Shown here: in pieces, positions 25,854 to 34,827 of the stretch | Layout of the letters: each line of letters starts with the position of its first letter | Position numbering within the stretch: position 1 is the stretch's first letter | Assembly: GCA_011390805.1 (NCBI GenBank) | Contig: JAABRT010000003.1 | Span: 56,047-120,046, forward strand | Direction: 5' to 3' | DNA length: 64,000 bases | Origin: Gemmatimonas sp. | GTDB taxonomy: Bacteria; Gemmatimonadota; Gemmatimonadetes; Gemmatimonadales; Gemmatimonadaceae | Program-made: the position numbers and the translations under genes | The notes under the pieces: model-generated | The model's input: only the letters and a program-made list of their open reading frames with translations | Database searches by the model: none | Told to the model about the DNA's origin: nothing

Positions 25854-27284
25854 ATGAACGCCGCACACGACACATTGCTGCTTATCGTAGCCGACGGCGT
25901 GCGTCCCGATGTGCTTAAAGCGGCGCTGCAGGCTGGAGAGCTTCCGCATCTCGCTGCCCGCGCTGCGCGTGGCGCGTTTACCGAAGTGTCCAGTTGTTTT
26001 CCCTCAGTCACCGGCCCCGCTTACGCCCCGTTTCTCATGGGCAAGTTTCCGGCGAGCGTGGGGCTGCCCGGTTTGCGCTGGTACGACCGTAGTCGATCGC
26101 GTGCATCGTGGCCGTCGTACGCACGCAGCTACGTGGGACCGGAAATCCGGTTGCTCGACGACGATCTGGACCATGTGCCGCAGACGATACTTGAACTGGC
26201 CACCTCAAGCATCGCCGGCTCTACGCTACTTGGACGCGGCGCACGTGGCGCACGGCATCCGGGGCGCGGTTGGATCTGGGCAGCACGCGCGTTCCTGCCA
26301 CACTTTCAGGGCAATCTCGACGGCTGGCGCCGCATTGAACAGCTCGTGGTGGACCGGGTGCTGCGCCATTTACAGCGCGATCGACCACAGTTTGCGGTGA
26401 TGTCCTTCCTGACCCCTGACAAGTATGCGCACGCGTTTGGTGCGCAGTCATCATCTGTCCGGCGCTCGCTGCGCGATGTGGATGATTTCGTAGCTGAAGC
26501 GGAGCAGATCGCGAAACGTGATGGGTGGGAAAATAAGTTGCACGTGTGGCTGGTAGCAGATCACGGCCATGCAGATGTGAGCAATCATGATGAACTTGCC
26601 GACGCCATGCGTGACGCTGGACATCGTGTGCTCGCGCATCCCAGAATCTGGGTGCGCAACCCTGATGTCGCGCTCATGGTTGGCGGCAACGCCATGGCCC
26701 ACGTGTACCTCGAACCGAAGCACCGTACGCGGCCGTGGTGGCCCACACTGAGTGACCGATGGGAGTCACTGCACGATTTGCTGCTTGCCCGACCGAGTGT
26801 AGATCTCGCTGCCGTCTCGCTCAACGATCATACGGTACGCGTCAGTCATCAAACCCGCGGCTGTGCCACCATCACACGCACGCGTAACGCATTGCACGAC
26901 ACATGGAGTTACGTGCGCGTGACCGGCGATCCGCTGGAGCTGGGCATTGATCTGCACAACGCCACGTCGGTGCAGGCGCACGCGGCATGTGCGGCGACCG
27001 ACTACCCCGACAGTGTCGTGCAGCTGGCTGATGTCGCACCATCAGCGCGGGCGGGCGACATCATGCTCTCCGCAGCACCAGGGTGGGATCTGCGCGACAA
27101 GTATGAGCCGACACCGCATCGCTCAACACACGGCGCACTGCACCGCGATCAGATGATGGTACCGCTCATCATCGATGCACCGGCAACAGGCACACCGCTT
27201 CGCACGGCTGATGTGATGCCGAGCGGATTGGTACGACTTGGGTTGCAGGTACCGTTGGGATTGGACGGTTTGAGCTGGCTGTAA
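25854..27284 (+). CDS. Alkaline phosphatase superfamily hydrolase (nucleotide pyrophosphatase/phosphodiesterase type)
   Basis: A 476-residue protein from the ATG at 25854 (a TTG at 25830 is an alternative). It opens with LLLIVADGVRPDVL, whose Asp is a metal ligand. CFPSVTGPAYAPF follows, with the nucleophilic Thr used by NPP-type enzymes. Later come SFLTPDKYAHAFG and VADHGHADV, which supply the second metal site. No signal peptide is seen, so it is probably cytoplasmic. It likely hydrolyses phosphomonoester or phosphodiester bonds; the substrate is unknown. It is divergent from the LOG gene (93 bp between the starts) and convergent with the MazG-like gene, with only 9 bp between the stops. 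Confidence 0.85.
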   Translation: MNAAHDTLLLIVADGVRPDVLKAALQAGELPHLAARAARGAFTEVSSCFPSVTGPAYAPFLMGKFPASVGLPGLRWYDRSRSRASWPSYARSYVGPEIRLLDDDLDHVPQTILELATSSIAGSTLLGRGARGARHPGRGWIWAARAFLPHFQGNLDGWRRIEQLVVDRVLRHLQRDRPQFAVMSFLTPDKYAHAFGAQSSSVRRSLRDVDDFVAEAEQIAKRDGWENKLHVWLVADHGHADVSNHDELADAMRDAGHRVLAHPRIWVRNPDVALMVGGNAMAHVYLEPKHRTRPWWPTLSDRWESLHDLLLARPSVDLAAVSLNDHTVRVSHQTRGCATITRTRNALHDTWSYVRVTGDPLELGIDLHNATSVQAHAACAATDYPDSVVQLADVAPSARAGDIMLSAAPGWDLRDKYEPTPHRSTHGALHRDQMMVPLIIDAPATGTPLRTADVMPSGLVRLGLQVPLGLDGLSWL

Positions 27285-27293
27285 CCGGTTCAG

Positions 27294-27620
27294 CTATTCC
27301 GTCCGGTTGCGACTGCGCTCGGTATCAAAGCCCTCGGGATACCGGCGTTTGAGCTTGGCAATATTCTGCTCGGCGATTTCCTTCATCTCAATATCGAGCA
27401 CGGTTGCAAAGGCCGCGATGTACCAGAGACAGTCTCCGAGTTCCTTTACGATCGCATCACGATCGAGCGGCGTGGCGTGAAACAGATGTTTCTTGATCAG
27501 CTCAGCGGTCTCACCAGCTTCTCCAGTCAGACCGAGTGCGGCGTTGGCCAGCTGCTGTTCATGCGTGCGATCGCGGCCGAGCGTGCGTGCGGCGAGGGCT
27601 TGATAGTCGGTGAAGTTCAT
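27294..27620 (-). CDS. MazG-like nucleotide pyrophosphohydrolase
   Basis: A 108-residue all-alpha NTP-PPase. The metal-binding motif pair is present: LTGEAGETAELIKK (ExxE) and VKELGDCLWYIA (ExxD). This short form matches the single-domain MazG-like or dCTPase group, which hydrolyses noncanonical or excess nucleoside triphosphates to monophosphates and pyrophosphate. The gene is isolated, with repeat element 2 directly upstream of its start. That element might affect its expression. Confidence 0.88.
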   Translation of the reverse strand: MNFTDYQALAARTLGRDRTHEQQLANAALGLTGEAGETAELIKKHLFHATPLDRDAIVKELGDCLWYIAAFATVLDIEMKEIAEQNIAKLKRRYPEGFDTERSRNRTE

Positions 27621-27630
27621 TTCTCAATTT

Positions 27631-27884
27631 AACTGCATTTACCGCGGAGGGCGCGGAGAACGGCGGCTTGTACCACGGAGGCGCGGAGGCGCGGAGAACG
27701 GCTTCTACCGCGGAGGCGCGGAGGCGCAGAGAACCGCTTCTACCGCGGAGGCACGGAGGCACGGAGAACAACGTGGTGGTTTTCGAGGTTCGATCTGGCC
27801 GCTCAAGATATGAAAGGTGGAACTGCAACGGACCCACCAAAAAATCTGTTGCAGTTCTCTGTGGCTCCGTGGCTCTGTGGTAAA
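27631..27884. repeat. Dispersed palindromic element, copy 2 (expanded)
   Basis: The left border AACTGCATTTACCGCGG (27631-27647) is the exact reverse complement of the right border of copy 3. The left arm is expanded into four tandem units. The inner 36-bp core (27816-27851) matches the core of copy 3 in the opposite orientation at 34 of 36 positions. The right arm reads TTCTCTGTGGCTCCGTGG and ends CTCTGTGGTAAA. Both arms together form an imperfect long inverted repeat. Confidence 0.8.
27640..27773. repeat. 35-bp tandem repeats within element 2
   Basis: Four head-to-tail units begin TACC(G/A)CGGAGG and end AGAACGGCTTC or a variant. Units 2 and 3 (27671-27705, 27706-27740) are exactly 35 bp and differ at only a few bases; unit 1 is 31 bp and unit 4 is diverged at its end. 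Each unit itself contains GGAGGCGC subrepeats. There are no unique spacers, so it is not a CRISPR. Confidence 0.8.
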
Positions 27885-27920
27885 TCTGTTCGAAGTTTAC
27901 CCGTCGTGTGACCGCGATAT

Positions 27921-27963
27921 CGGTTGCAGTAAACGGTGAACTGTCTACCGTAAACTGCAACCG
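27921..27963. repeat. Long inverted repeat
   Basis: CGGTTGCAGT and ACTGCAACCG form a perfect outer stem. An inner AAACGGT/ACCGTA stem and a short loop complete a 43-bp hairpin. It uses the same TGCAGT/ACTGCA words as the borders of elements 2 and 3, so it may be a fourth, minimal relative of that family. Confidence 0.6.
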
Positions 27964-27990
27964 AAAACGCAGTCAAACGGCTGTTGAACT

Positions 27991-28025
27991 AAAAAACAAC
28001 GGCCACTCCTGTCGGAGTGGCCGTT
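27991..28025 (-). terminator. Rho-independent terminator for susCD
   Basis: On the minus strand the 12-bp stem AACGGCCACTCC/GGAGTGGCCGTT with a 4-base loop is followed by GTTTTTT. It lies 28 bp beyond the susD stop. This is the strongest terminator in the window. Confidence 0.9.
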
Positions 28026-28052
28026 GCGGTTGTCGTCTACCCTGATCCCCTG

Positions 28053-29510
28053 TTACAACGGCGAACAGGGTACCTCGAGCCCACGTGCAGTGCATTCGCC
28101 GGCGGGCACGATCATGTTCTCAAACCGTGTATCACCAGCGCGGTCTTGGGGCAGTTGCTGCGTACGACCGTAGCGTCGCGCATCAATCCACCGCGTGCCC
28201 TGTGCCCACATGAGTGAGTACAGGCGGTTGTACAACAGCTCGGTGACAAACGCAGCGTCGGCGCTGCCCGCACCAAGGGAGGTCGGTGCCAGTCCACCGG
28301 AGTTCACCCGTACGAGATTGATGTCATCAATCGCGCCGGCCTTCGCTCCCGTGTTCCACCGGATTTCCGCGCGCAGCAACAACAGTTCTTCGTTGTTGAT
28401 CCACGGAATCGGCGCACCGAGGTTGGCCACCGCAGGATTGCTGGCGCTGTTGTACAGCGTGGGCTTATGCGTACCAACGAGGTCGTTCAGGTTGATTGAC
28501 CGACCGGCGTCAGTGACTTTGCGCGTGAGGCGGTTATCCGGTTCACCATTGGCCTTGGTTTGCGCTCCGGACAGCAAACTCGGATGCACCCACAGGCGAT
28601 TGTTGGTGAGCGGTTCCGACACCGGGTTCACCGGCTCGCCTGCGGCGGTGGAATAGCCGTAGTTCACACCGGTGGACAGCGAGTTCGGCAAACCCGACGC
28701 AGTGACAAACGACGCATTGATTGCGGTGCTTGCCTGCGCCCAGCACGCTGCGCAGTTCACAAACGTCGCGCGATGCACCAGGATCTTCGATGCCAGGGCG
28801 CGATTGAACTGCAGGAATGTGGCTGGAGTGGAGAATCCACTGAAGCCGGGTGGAACGGTGAACGGGAATGGTGTGGAACCCGCCGCCGCCAGATCAGCGG
28901 CTGCCTCTTCCATGAGTGCGCTCGCGGCTTCCATGGCCGCAGGGAAACTCACAAATGGCGCCGGCTCGTCGTTGATTGGACGATCAACGTCAATCGGAAT
29001 ACCGAGTTCACCGGTACGCACCGCGAGACGGTGCAGATGCCACGCTTTGAGTGTCTTGGCGAAACCGGCCGACGCACTCACCTCTGCCGCCGTCATGCCC
29101 GTGGCAACCGGCAACGCCGTCAGATAGGTGTTGATCGTGCGGATGGCGGCATAGGGTCCGGTCCAGATGCCGGAGTTACGTCCTGTCGGATCAGCCGGTC
29201 CACGAATCTGCTCACCCGTTTCGCGCGGATCGTTGCCGAGCAGGTTGTAGCCTTCGCGGCCGTACAGCGCGTAGAACTGAATCTCCGTGCCGATGTCATT
29301 GAATGACTGGGCGAAGATTCCGGTCGCCGCGCGTCCAAGAATGGTACGCGTTGGCGAACCGGTGAGTGTTTCTACCGTCGGTGCGTTGGTATTGGTGACA
29401 TCAAAATCCCCACAGGCACCAAGGGACAAGACGCCAGCCGTGATGGCTGATCCGAGCAGCACCCGGATACGCGGACCCTTCAATCGGGTCATTTCTGTCG
29501 TCGGAGTCAT
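28053..29510 (-). CDS. SusD/RagB family outer-membrane lipoprotein
   Basis: A 485-residue lipoprotein with lipobox LSLGACGDF and the RagB/SusD pattern: helical repeats in the middle (AEVSASAGFAKTLKAWHLHR, EEAAADLAAAG) and the C-terminal segment LLLRAEIRWNTGAKAGAIDD, then MWAQGTRWIDARRYGR. SusD-like proteins cap a SusC barrel and capture a glycan or peptide for import. The ATG overlaps the SusC stop by one base (TGATG), so the two are translationally coupled. No glycoside hydrolase or sigma/anti-sigma pair is adjacent, so the ligand cannot be guessed. Confidence 0.92.
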   Translation of the reverse strand: MTPTTEMTRLKGPRIRVLLGSAITAGVLSLGACGDFDVTNTNAPTVETLTGSPTRTILGRAATGIFAQSFNDIGTEIQFYALYGREGYNLLGNDPRETGEQIRGPADPTGRNSGIWTGPYAAIRTINTYLTALPVATGMTAAEVSASAGFAKTLKAWHLHRLAVRTGELGIPIDVDRPINDEPAPFVSFPAAMEAASALMEEAAADLAAAGSTPFPFTVPPGFSGFSTPATFLQFNRALASKILVHRATFVNCAACWAQASTAINASFVTASGLPNSLSTGVNYGYSTAAGEPVNPVSEPLTNNRLWVHPSLLSGAQTKANGEPDNRLTRKVTDAGRSINLNDLVGTHKPTLYNSASNPAVANLGAPIPWINNEELLLLRAEIRWNTGAKAGAIDDINLVRVNSGGLAPTSLGAGSADAAFVTELLYNRLYSLMWAQGTRWIDARRYGRTQQLPQDRAGDTRFENMIVPAGECTARGLEVPCSPL

Positions 29511-32470
29511 CAGAAACCCAGGGTGATGTTAAAGAAGAAGCTGCGGCTCGGTGGATACGCACCGATATCGAGGTTGTTTCGGATTGCCGCAGCACCAAAG
29601 TTGGCGACTTCCGGATCCAGTCCCGAGTAGGGGGCCCACATCCACAGGTTACGTCCGGAGAGACTCACACGCATGGTCTCCACGCCGGCGCGGGTGACGC
29701 TGCTGATGAGACGCTGCGGCACATCAACACCGACGTTGATTTCGCGCAGCTTCACAAAGCTTGCATCTTCTATATACGGCGCAATCACACCGCGCAGGTA
29801 GCCCTGATAGCGCGCCACACCGGCGGGTGTGCCCCAGTCTTCGGAGGTACGCGCATCGTCCATGAGATAACGTGTCAGGTTGATCACGTTACCGCCCTGC
29901 TGCCAGTCAAGCACCACGTTTACCGACAGCCGCTTGTACGAAATGTCGTTCACAAAACCGACGCGGAAGTCGGGGTTCGTGTTGCCAAGCTGCGACAGCG
30001 CCGACGCACGGTTTCCGGCGGCATCAAAGTCAAAACCGACCAGCTGTGTAATGGGCTGTCCGACTTCGATACGTGTGCGGCCAAGATTGCCGAAACCTGA
30101 CGCGGACGGGAAGAACGCAGGCAGACCGGCGAGATCAACCACCTCGTTGGTGTAGCGCGTAAACGTACCGCGCGCGACCCACTGCGTATTGCTGGTCTGC
30201 ACCGGTGTGTAGCCAAGACCGATTTCCAGTCCCTGGTTATTCAGCTTGCCACCGTTAAACACCTGGCTGGTAAAGCCTGACGACGGCGAAGGAACGCGTG
30301 TCAGCAGCAGGTTGGTGGTGTTGCGTGAGAAATAGGTGAACTCCCACGACAGACGGCCGTTGAGTGCGCCACCATCAATACCACCTTCGATTTCCTTCAA
30401 GCGCTCGGGCTCCACGCCGTCGAAGCCGGCCGCCGTGCCCACGGTGACACCCTGCTGTCCGCCCAGCTGCGGCGTGCCCAGTGTCGTGAACTTCTGACCA
30501 AAGAGCGGCTGATTACCCGTCTCGCCGTAGGCGGCGCGCAGCTTGATTTCACTGCCTTCGCCGAGCACATCGAGAAAGCGATACGACGCGGCGACTTTGG
30601 GGAAGATGTAGTACTTGTCTACGTCTCCGTTCACGCTGCTGCGCTCGGCGCGCAGACCACCCTGCACCAGCAGCCGATCGTCCAACAGTCGCACTTCTTC
30701 CTGTGCATACAGCGCCACCGTGCGTTCCTGATTCAAAAACTCACCGGCGGTGATGTTGGTACCCTGGTTCACATTGCGCTGTCCGGGAAGCAGGTTCTGC
30801 GTGCGGATCTGGAAGGTTTGCAGTGACCGGTCTTCGTATTGCATACCAAATGAGGTGGAGGCGCTCCAGCCGCCGCCCGCAGTGTAGGTGTGCAACCCGT
30901 TCACGTTCCAGTTGAAGAAGCGGCTGCGTCCACCGCTTTCAATCGATTCGCCCGACAACGCCTGTGGCCGCTCAAAAAACAGGTCATTGGGCGTCCACAC
31001 ATCGTTGCTCTGGTTGAACACGTCAAGTCCGCCGCCTGCGACCAGCCGCAGCGTTTGTGACGACGTCTGCAGTGCGTTCCATCCGATCGTTGTGCCGCCG
31101 GTGAAGCGATTGGTCTCTTCGCTGTTGACGCCAAGCTCGGTGAGCTGGAGCGGATTGGACTGCACGCCAACCGTAGGCGCGATGAACGTGCCATCGTCAT
31201 TGCGACGATCGAGATTTACAAAGCTCGGGATGTACGCGATGGCGTAGCCGTGGCAACCGTAGTTGTTGCAGTTGTTGTTCCAGCCACGATCGTTCTGGTT
31301 CCGGGCGTACACACTCGAAACGCGAACATCGAACTTATCACCCAGATTCTGGTCAACGTTCACACGCAGCGACTGACGGCTGGCGCCCGTGTTGATTTCG
31401 GTACCCTCTTCACGGCGATTGCTGGCCGAGATGAAGTAACGCGTATTGTCGGTGCCACCGCTCAGATCGGCGATGGTCTCGTACGACAGATCGCGCTGCC
31501 CGTAAACCTGATCCATCTGACTGAAGTACGGATTGGGATTGTTCGCAAAGAACGGCGCAGCAGCCTGTCCAAAGCGTGCGATCGCGGAATCCTGCGTCCA
31601 GCGACGCTCTTCGAGCAGACGCAGCGGCGAGTTCACACCGAAGCGCTGCGTCAGGTTGACCTTGGGCGCACCAGCCTGTCCGCGTGTGGTGGTAATGACT
31701 ACGACACCGTTGGCGGCCTTTGATCCATAGATGGATGATGCGGCGGCGCCTTTGAGCACTTCAATAGACGCGATGTCGTTGGGGTTCAAGTCGGCAATGC
31801 GATTGACCGCGTCGGCTTCCAGCGTGGAGCTTGCGGCGGCGTTGGCCAGACCACGGCCGCTTGGAATGCTGGCGTTGGAGTAGATCACACCGTCTACGAC
31901 ATACAACGGATCAAAGCCGCCAAGGATGGTGGCATTGCCTCGAATCTGCATCTGAATACCACCACCGGGCGCGCCGGAGTTGGACTGCAGATTCACGCCG
32001 GTGATTTTGCCGGTGAGCGCATTCAGCACCGTGGGTGAGGACACGCGCGCCACATCTTCGCCGGAGACATAGGCGATAGCGGTTGGTGCACTGCGCCGTT
32101 CAATCGTTGTTGCCTGTCCGGTAACCACCACCTCGCTGAGGTTGAACACGTCAGCTTGCAAGGAGAAGTTCGCGGTGTTTGAACCGGCGGCTACCACGAC
32201 TTCGGTGCGCGCGTAGCCCAACGCACGGGCCTGCAGGCGCACCTCGCCGCTTGGCGCATTGATGGCATACCGTCCTTCTTCATCGGTACGCACCTGCGAT
32301 GTCGCCGGTGCACCCACCACGTTGATCACCGCGAAGGCGATCGGCGTGTCAGTGCCACTCTTGAGCACTCGACCGGTGATGCGTCGATCCTGCGCGAGCA
32401 GCACCGCCGGCACCATCAGCAGTGCCGTAAGGATGCTGAGTCGAGACCGCCATTGCACGCGAAAGCGCAC
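29510..32470 (-). CDS. SusC/RagA family TonB-linked outer-membrane receptor
   Basis: A 986-residue protein from the GTG at 32470, which has AAGGAG five bases upstream and begins a signal peptide (LSILTALLMVPAVLLAQ). After the signal comes a carboxypeptidase-regulatory-like domain (RITGRVLKSGTDTPIAFA). Then comes the plug with LNALTGKITGVNLQ, VDGVIYSN and the SusC signature IEVLKGAAASSIYGSKAANG. The rest is a 22-strand barrel ending in the aromatic FFFNITLGF. It imports a ligand captured by the coupled SusD with energy from TonB-ExbBD. The upstream region to 32761 holds no gene. Confidence 0.93.
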   Translation of the reverse strand: MRFRVQWRSRLSILTALLMVPAVLLAQDRRITGRVLKSGTDTPIAFAVINVVGAPATSQVRTDEEGRYAINAPSGEVRLQARALGYARTEVVVAAGSNTANFSLQADVFNLSEVVVTGQATTIERRSAPTAIAYVSGEDVARVSSPTVLNALTGKITGVNLQSNSGAPGGGIQMQIRGNATILGGFDPLYVVDGVIYSNASIPSGRGLANAAASSTLEADAVNRIADLNPNDIASIEVLKGAAASSIYGSKAANGVVVITTTRGQAGAPKVNLTQRFGVNSPLRLLEERRWTQDSAIARFGQAAAPFFANNPNPYFSQMDQVYGQRDLSYETIADLSGGTDNTRYFISASNRREEGTEINTGASRQSLRVNVDQNLGDKFDVRVSSVYARNQNDRGWNNNCNNYGCHGYAIAYIPSFVNLDRRNDDGTFIAPTVGVQSNPLQLTELGVNSEETNRFTGGTTIGWNALQTSSQTLRLVAGGGLDVFNQSNDVWTPNDLFFERPQALSGESIESGGRSRFFNWNVNGLHTYTAGGGWSASTSFGMQYEDRSLQTFQIRTQNLLPGQRNVNQGTNITAGEFLNQERTVALYAQEEVRLLDDRLLVQGGLRAERSSVNGDVDKYYIFPKVAASYRFLDVLGEGSEIKLRAAYGETGNQPLFGQKFTTLGTPQLGGQQGVTVGTAAGFDGVEPERLKEIEGGIDGGALNGRLSWEFTYFSRNTTNLLLTRVPSPSSGFTSQVFNGGKLNNQGLEIGLGYTPVQTSNTQWVARGTFTRYTNEVVDLAGLPAFFPSASGFGNLGRTRIEVGQPITQLVGFDFDAAGNRASALSQLGNTNPDFRVGFVNDISYKRLSVNVVLDWQQGGNVINLTRYLMDDARTSEDWGTPAGVARYQGYLRGVIAPYIEDASFVKLREINVGVDVPQRLISSVTRAGVETMRVSLSGRNLWMWAPYSGLDPEVANFGAAAIRNNLDIGAYPPSRSFFFNITLGF

Positions 32471-32761
32471 GATATCTCCTTGGCCAAAAGGTGAATCAGA
32501 GAACAGCCCATACGGCCGCGGTCGCTGTCTGTAATCGTCGCATATGCCCACATGAACCGTGTGCGCGCACTTGAAACGTGACCGTTACCCCGCCGTCGCG
32601 GCCATATTCGCGCCACCTGAAGAAATGTGCAAGAGCCCGACATGCCCGTTGTGTGACGATGTCAAAGTTTTGTGGGACGAGATGCAGAAGCTGTTGCATC
32701 GGGCAAGGCTCGTGAGGGCTTTCGCTGGCGACGATACACACGCCGCTGCTATGCTTGAGTC
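32471..32761. other. susC leader region, no gene recognised
   Basis: About 290 bp between susC and the next plus-strand gene. Apart from the AAGGAG box for susC I see no operator-like repeat or convincing promoter. Confidence 0.4.
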
Positions 32762-33010
32762 ATGCCGTGGATACGACTGATTACCACATTGACACTCAGG
32801 GCGGTCATCAACCCTGCACTGGCCGCAGACTTGTTGCGCGTCGCGTGGCGCTTTCGCGTACGCGGATGGTGGCATCGCTTTCCATTCATACCGCTTCCGT
32901 CGCTGCGATACGTGCGCTGGCGTATGTACACGGCCTATGGTAATGAGAACGCAATCCCACCAGTTGACGACGTGATTGCGTACGCGCGTTGGACTGGGCG
33001 CCAACCCTGA
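32762..33010 (+). CDS. Small conserved protein next to queG
   Basis: An 82-residue basic protein (MPWIRLITTLTLRAVINPAL, then LLRVAWRFRVRGWWHRFPF and RWRMYTAYGNE). It has two amphipathic or weakly hydrophobic segments rich in Trp and Arg, and a PP-D-VIAYARW C-terminus. I recall similar small proteins in gemmatimonads but know no function. It is separated from queG by only 25 bp, on the same strand, so it is probably co-transcribed. The compact, non-repetitive sequence and coupling favour a real gene. Confidence 0.65.
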   Translation: MPWIRLITTLTLRAVINPALAADLLRVAWRFRVRGWWHRFPFIPLPSLRYVRWRMYTAYGNENAIPPVDDVIAYARWTGRQP

Positions 33011-33035
33011 ACGTGCGCCGCAGTGGTGAGCCGAC

Positions 33036-33974
33036 GTGAACAATGCACACGGCTTTCGCACCCGGCTTGAGGGACAGGCGTACGGGTTGGGGTTTGATCT
33101 GGTTGGTGTAACCGCCCTCGGTGAACCGGCCTCCGTTGCACACTTCGATGCCTGGCTCGAAGCGGGTTATCACGGCACCATGGACTACATGGCGCGTGGG
33201 GCACACTTGCGCCGCAACGCACGTCTACCGCACCCGGGTGCGACACACGCGGTTGTCGTGGGTATGCATTACGGGGGGGGGACACCAGCTGGTCCCGTCG
33301 CCCGGTACGCGCGCGGTGATGACTATCACGAGCTTATGCGTGCCCGATTGCGTGAGCTGCACAGTTGGTTGCAAACCGAGCTCGGATTTGAGGTAGACGC
33401 GCGCCCGTACGTAGACAGCGGGCCGTTGCTTGAACGCGATCTCGGTCAGCGCGCCGGCATCGGCTGGATCGGCAAGAACACCTGCCTCATCAATCCGCGT
33501 CAGGGCTCATGGTTTTTTATTGGTGCCCTGGTCGTTGATGTAGCGCTTCCGGTTGATGCACCGTTTGCCAGCGATCATTGCGGCACCTGTACACGTTGCC
33601 TCGATGCTTGTCCGACCGACGCATTTGTAAGTGCGCGGGTACTCGATGCCACGAAGTGCATCAGCTATCTCACGATTGAGCTGCGGGGGGACATCCCCGA
33701 TGTGCTCAAGCCGTATGTGCGTGAGAGCCTGTACGGGTGCGACATCTGCCAGGAGGTGTGTCCGTGGAACGTGTCGTTTGCGGCCGAGGTGCGTGAGCCG
33801 GCGTTTGCACCGCGTGACGTGATTGCGGACAAGGATCTGCGCGCGCTGGCGCAGGATATTCTGGCGATGGATGACGACGAGTTTCGTGCTGCGTTCAAGG
33901 GTAGTGCGATGAAGCGGGCGAAGCTGGCGGGGTTGCAGCGGAATGCCCGTGTGGTGCTGGACAACGTGCGGTGA
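33036..33974 (+). CDS. queG: Epoxyqueuosine reductase QueG
   Basis: This enzyme reduces epoxyqueuosine to queuosine in the wobble position of tRNA, using cobalamin and two [4Fe-4S] clusters. At 312 residues it is somewhat shorter than E. coli QueG. The cobalamin domain starts ALGEPASVAHFDAWLEAGYH and reads GRYARGDDYH-like near residue 90. The first cluster is in HCGTCTRCLDACPTDAF (Cys182 onward); the second in YGCDICQEVCPWN (Cys235 onward). The HEAT-like C-terminus is short. The last 235 bases of this gene are the source of two partial copies further downstream, whose left ends fall at codon 236. The intact reading frame suggests a working gene. Confidence 0.93.
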   Translation: MNNAHGFRTRLEGQAYGLGFDLVGVTALGEPASVAHFDAWLEAGYHGTMDYMARGAHLRRNARLPHPGATHAVVVGMHYGGGTPAGPVARYARGDDYHELMRARLRELHSWLQTELGFEVDARPYVDSGPLLERDLGQRAGIGWIGKNTCLINPRQGSWFFIGALVVDVALPVDAPFASDHCGTCTRCLDACPTDAFVSARVLDATKCISYLTIELRGDIPDVLKPYVRESLYGCDICQEVCPWNVSFAAEVREPAFAPRDVIADKDLRALAQDILAMDDDEFRAAFKGSAMKRAKLAGLQRNARVVLDNVR

Positions 33975-34357
33975 CGGTCGACAGCGTACAGGTCATCGAA
34001 CTGAGGTGTCACGTCACACTTCGGTAACGGCGTGCGCTCGTGACAAAACCGACGCCAACTTTGACGATGTGCGCGTGCTTGGGTGATCGTCGATGTTGTC
34101 CGACGACAAATCTGCGCCTACGTTAATGCTTGCTGGACTACCAGCATGTCGCTTGGAGCGGGCACCCACGTGCCGCTCTCAGGCTGCCGCCGCTGCGCTC
34201 GCCGCCGCTTGCTTGCCGCCGAAAGACGTCAACACGAACTGGAGCGGTTTACAGCATGCATGAACACCACGGCACCTCGGCACACGGCGCGACGCTCAGT
34301 CCGCCCTGAATCAGGCCCCTGGGGAGACACCCTTCCCAGAGCGACCATCGGCAGAGC
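33975..34357. other. 383-bp region after queG, no gene recognised
   Basis: Short open frames exist here but show no family features and odd composition (a Cys/Arg-rich peptide). A GCCGC-rich stretch occurs around 34185-34225. It could contain a terminator for queG, but I find no clear stem with a T-tract. Confidence 0.4.
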
Positions 34358-34708
34358 CTAGCCCCCTCCGCACGCCGTGCAGGTTCTGGTTTCCGGCATT
34401 ACCAAGAGCCGTCCGTACGGAATGTTGTGGCCGCAGGTGAGGCAGACGCCGTAGGAACCGCCGTCCACTCGACGTAGCGCATCGAGGATTCGGAGTTCGA
34501 GTGCGAGTTCCCGTTCATGCAACGTCTTTGCCATCTGTTGGTTGGCCATGGCGTCCATTCGGGAGAGCCGCCCAACACTGGCCTGGTCGAGCGCCACAGG
34601 CTCGGAGGCGGTTGCAGTCGAGGTCATGCTTCGCTGCAGCCGACGGAGCTCGGCCTCAAGATCGCTGCGCAGTTCGGCGATCTGCTCAGGGGTCAGGTGA
34701 GTGCTCAT
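34358..34708 (-). CDS. TraR/DksA-type C4 zinc-finger protein
   Basis: A 116-residue protein from the ATG at 34708 (MSTHLTPEQIAELRSDLEAE). The coiled-coil N-terminus is followed by LRRVDGGSYGVCLTCGHNIP and TRTCTACGGG, a CxxC...CxxC zinc finger of the DksA/TraR family. DksA-like proteins enter the RNA polymerase secondary channel and, with ppGpp, adjust transcription under stress. The usual DxxDxA coiled-coil tip is not conserved, although SRMDAMANQQM could take that place. It is divergent from the sulP-usp pair, consistent with a stress-linked unit. A longer frame upstream (to 34774) has no features. Confidence 0.88.
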   Translation of the reverse strand: MSTHLTPEQIAELRSDLEAELRRLQRSMTSTATASEPVALDQASVGRLSRMDAMANQQMAKTLHERELALELRILDALRRVDGGSYGVCLTCGHNIPYGRLLVMPETRTCTACGGG

Positions 34709-34827
34709 ATCGAAAGATATCGCTACCGGATAGACCCCGTTCCCATTGTCTTGATTTTCATTCGCCAGAAGCATCTTGCGCGCGCGCGGTTGCTGACACT
34801 TATAGACGTTTTCCTTAGCATTTTCTC

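Larger units (their letters stand above)
27621..28052. other. 432-bp intergenic region holding repeat element 2 and the susD terminator
   Basis: No gene is seen. From left to right it holds the CAGAGG-type element with its 35-bp tandem repeats (27631-27884), a long inverted repeat (27921-27963) and a terminator (27991-28025). It is the most repeat-dense stretch of the window. Confidence 0.7.

Noticed and set aside
27640..27773. Possible CRISPR array (35-bp direct repeats)
   Set aside because: Units are directly adjacent with no unique spacers, contain internal subrepeats, belong to a dispersed palindromic element, and no cas gene is in the window.
34083..34361. Plus-strand 92-residue frame after queG
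   Set aside because: It overlaps the end of the DksA-like gene in antisense, and its composition (Arg, Cys, Thr) is not protein-like.
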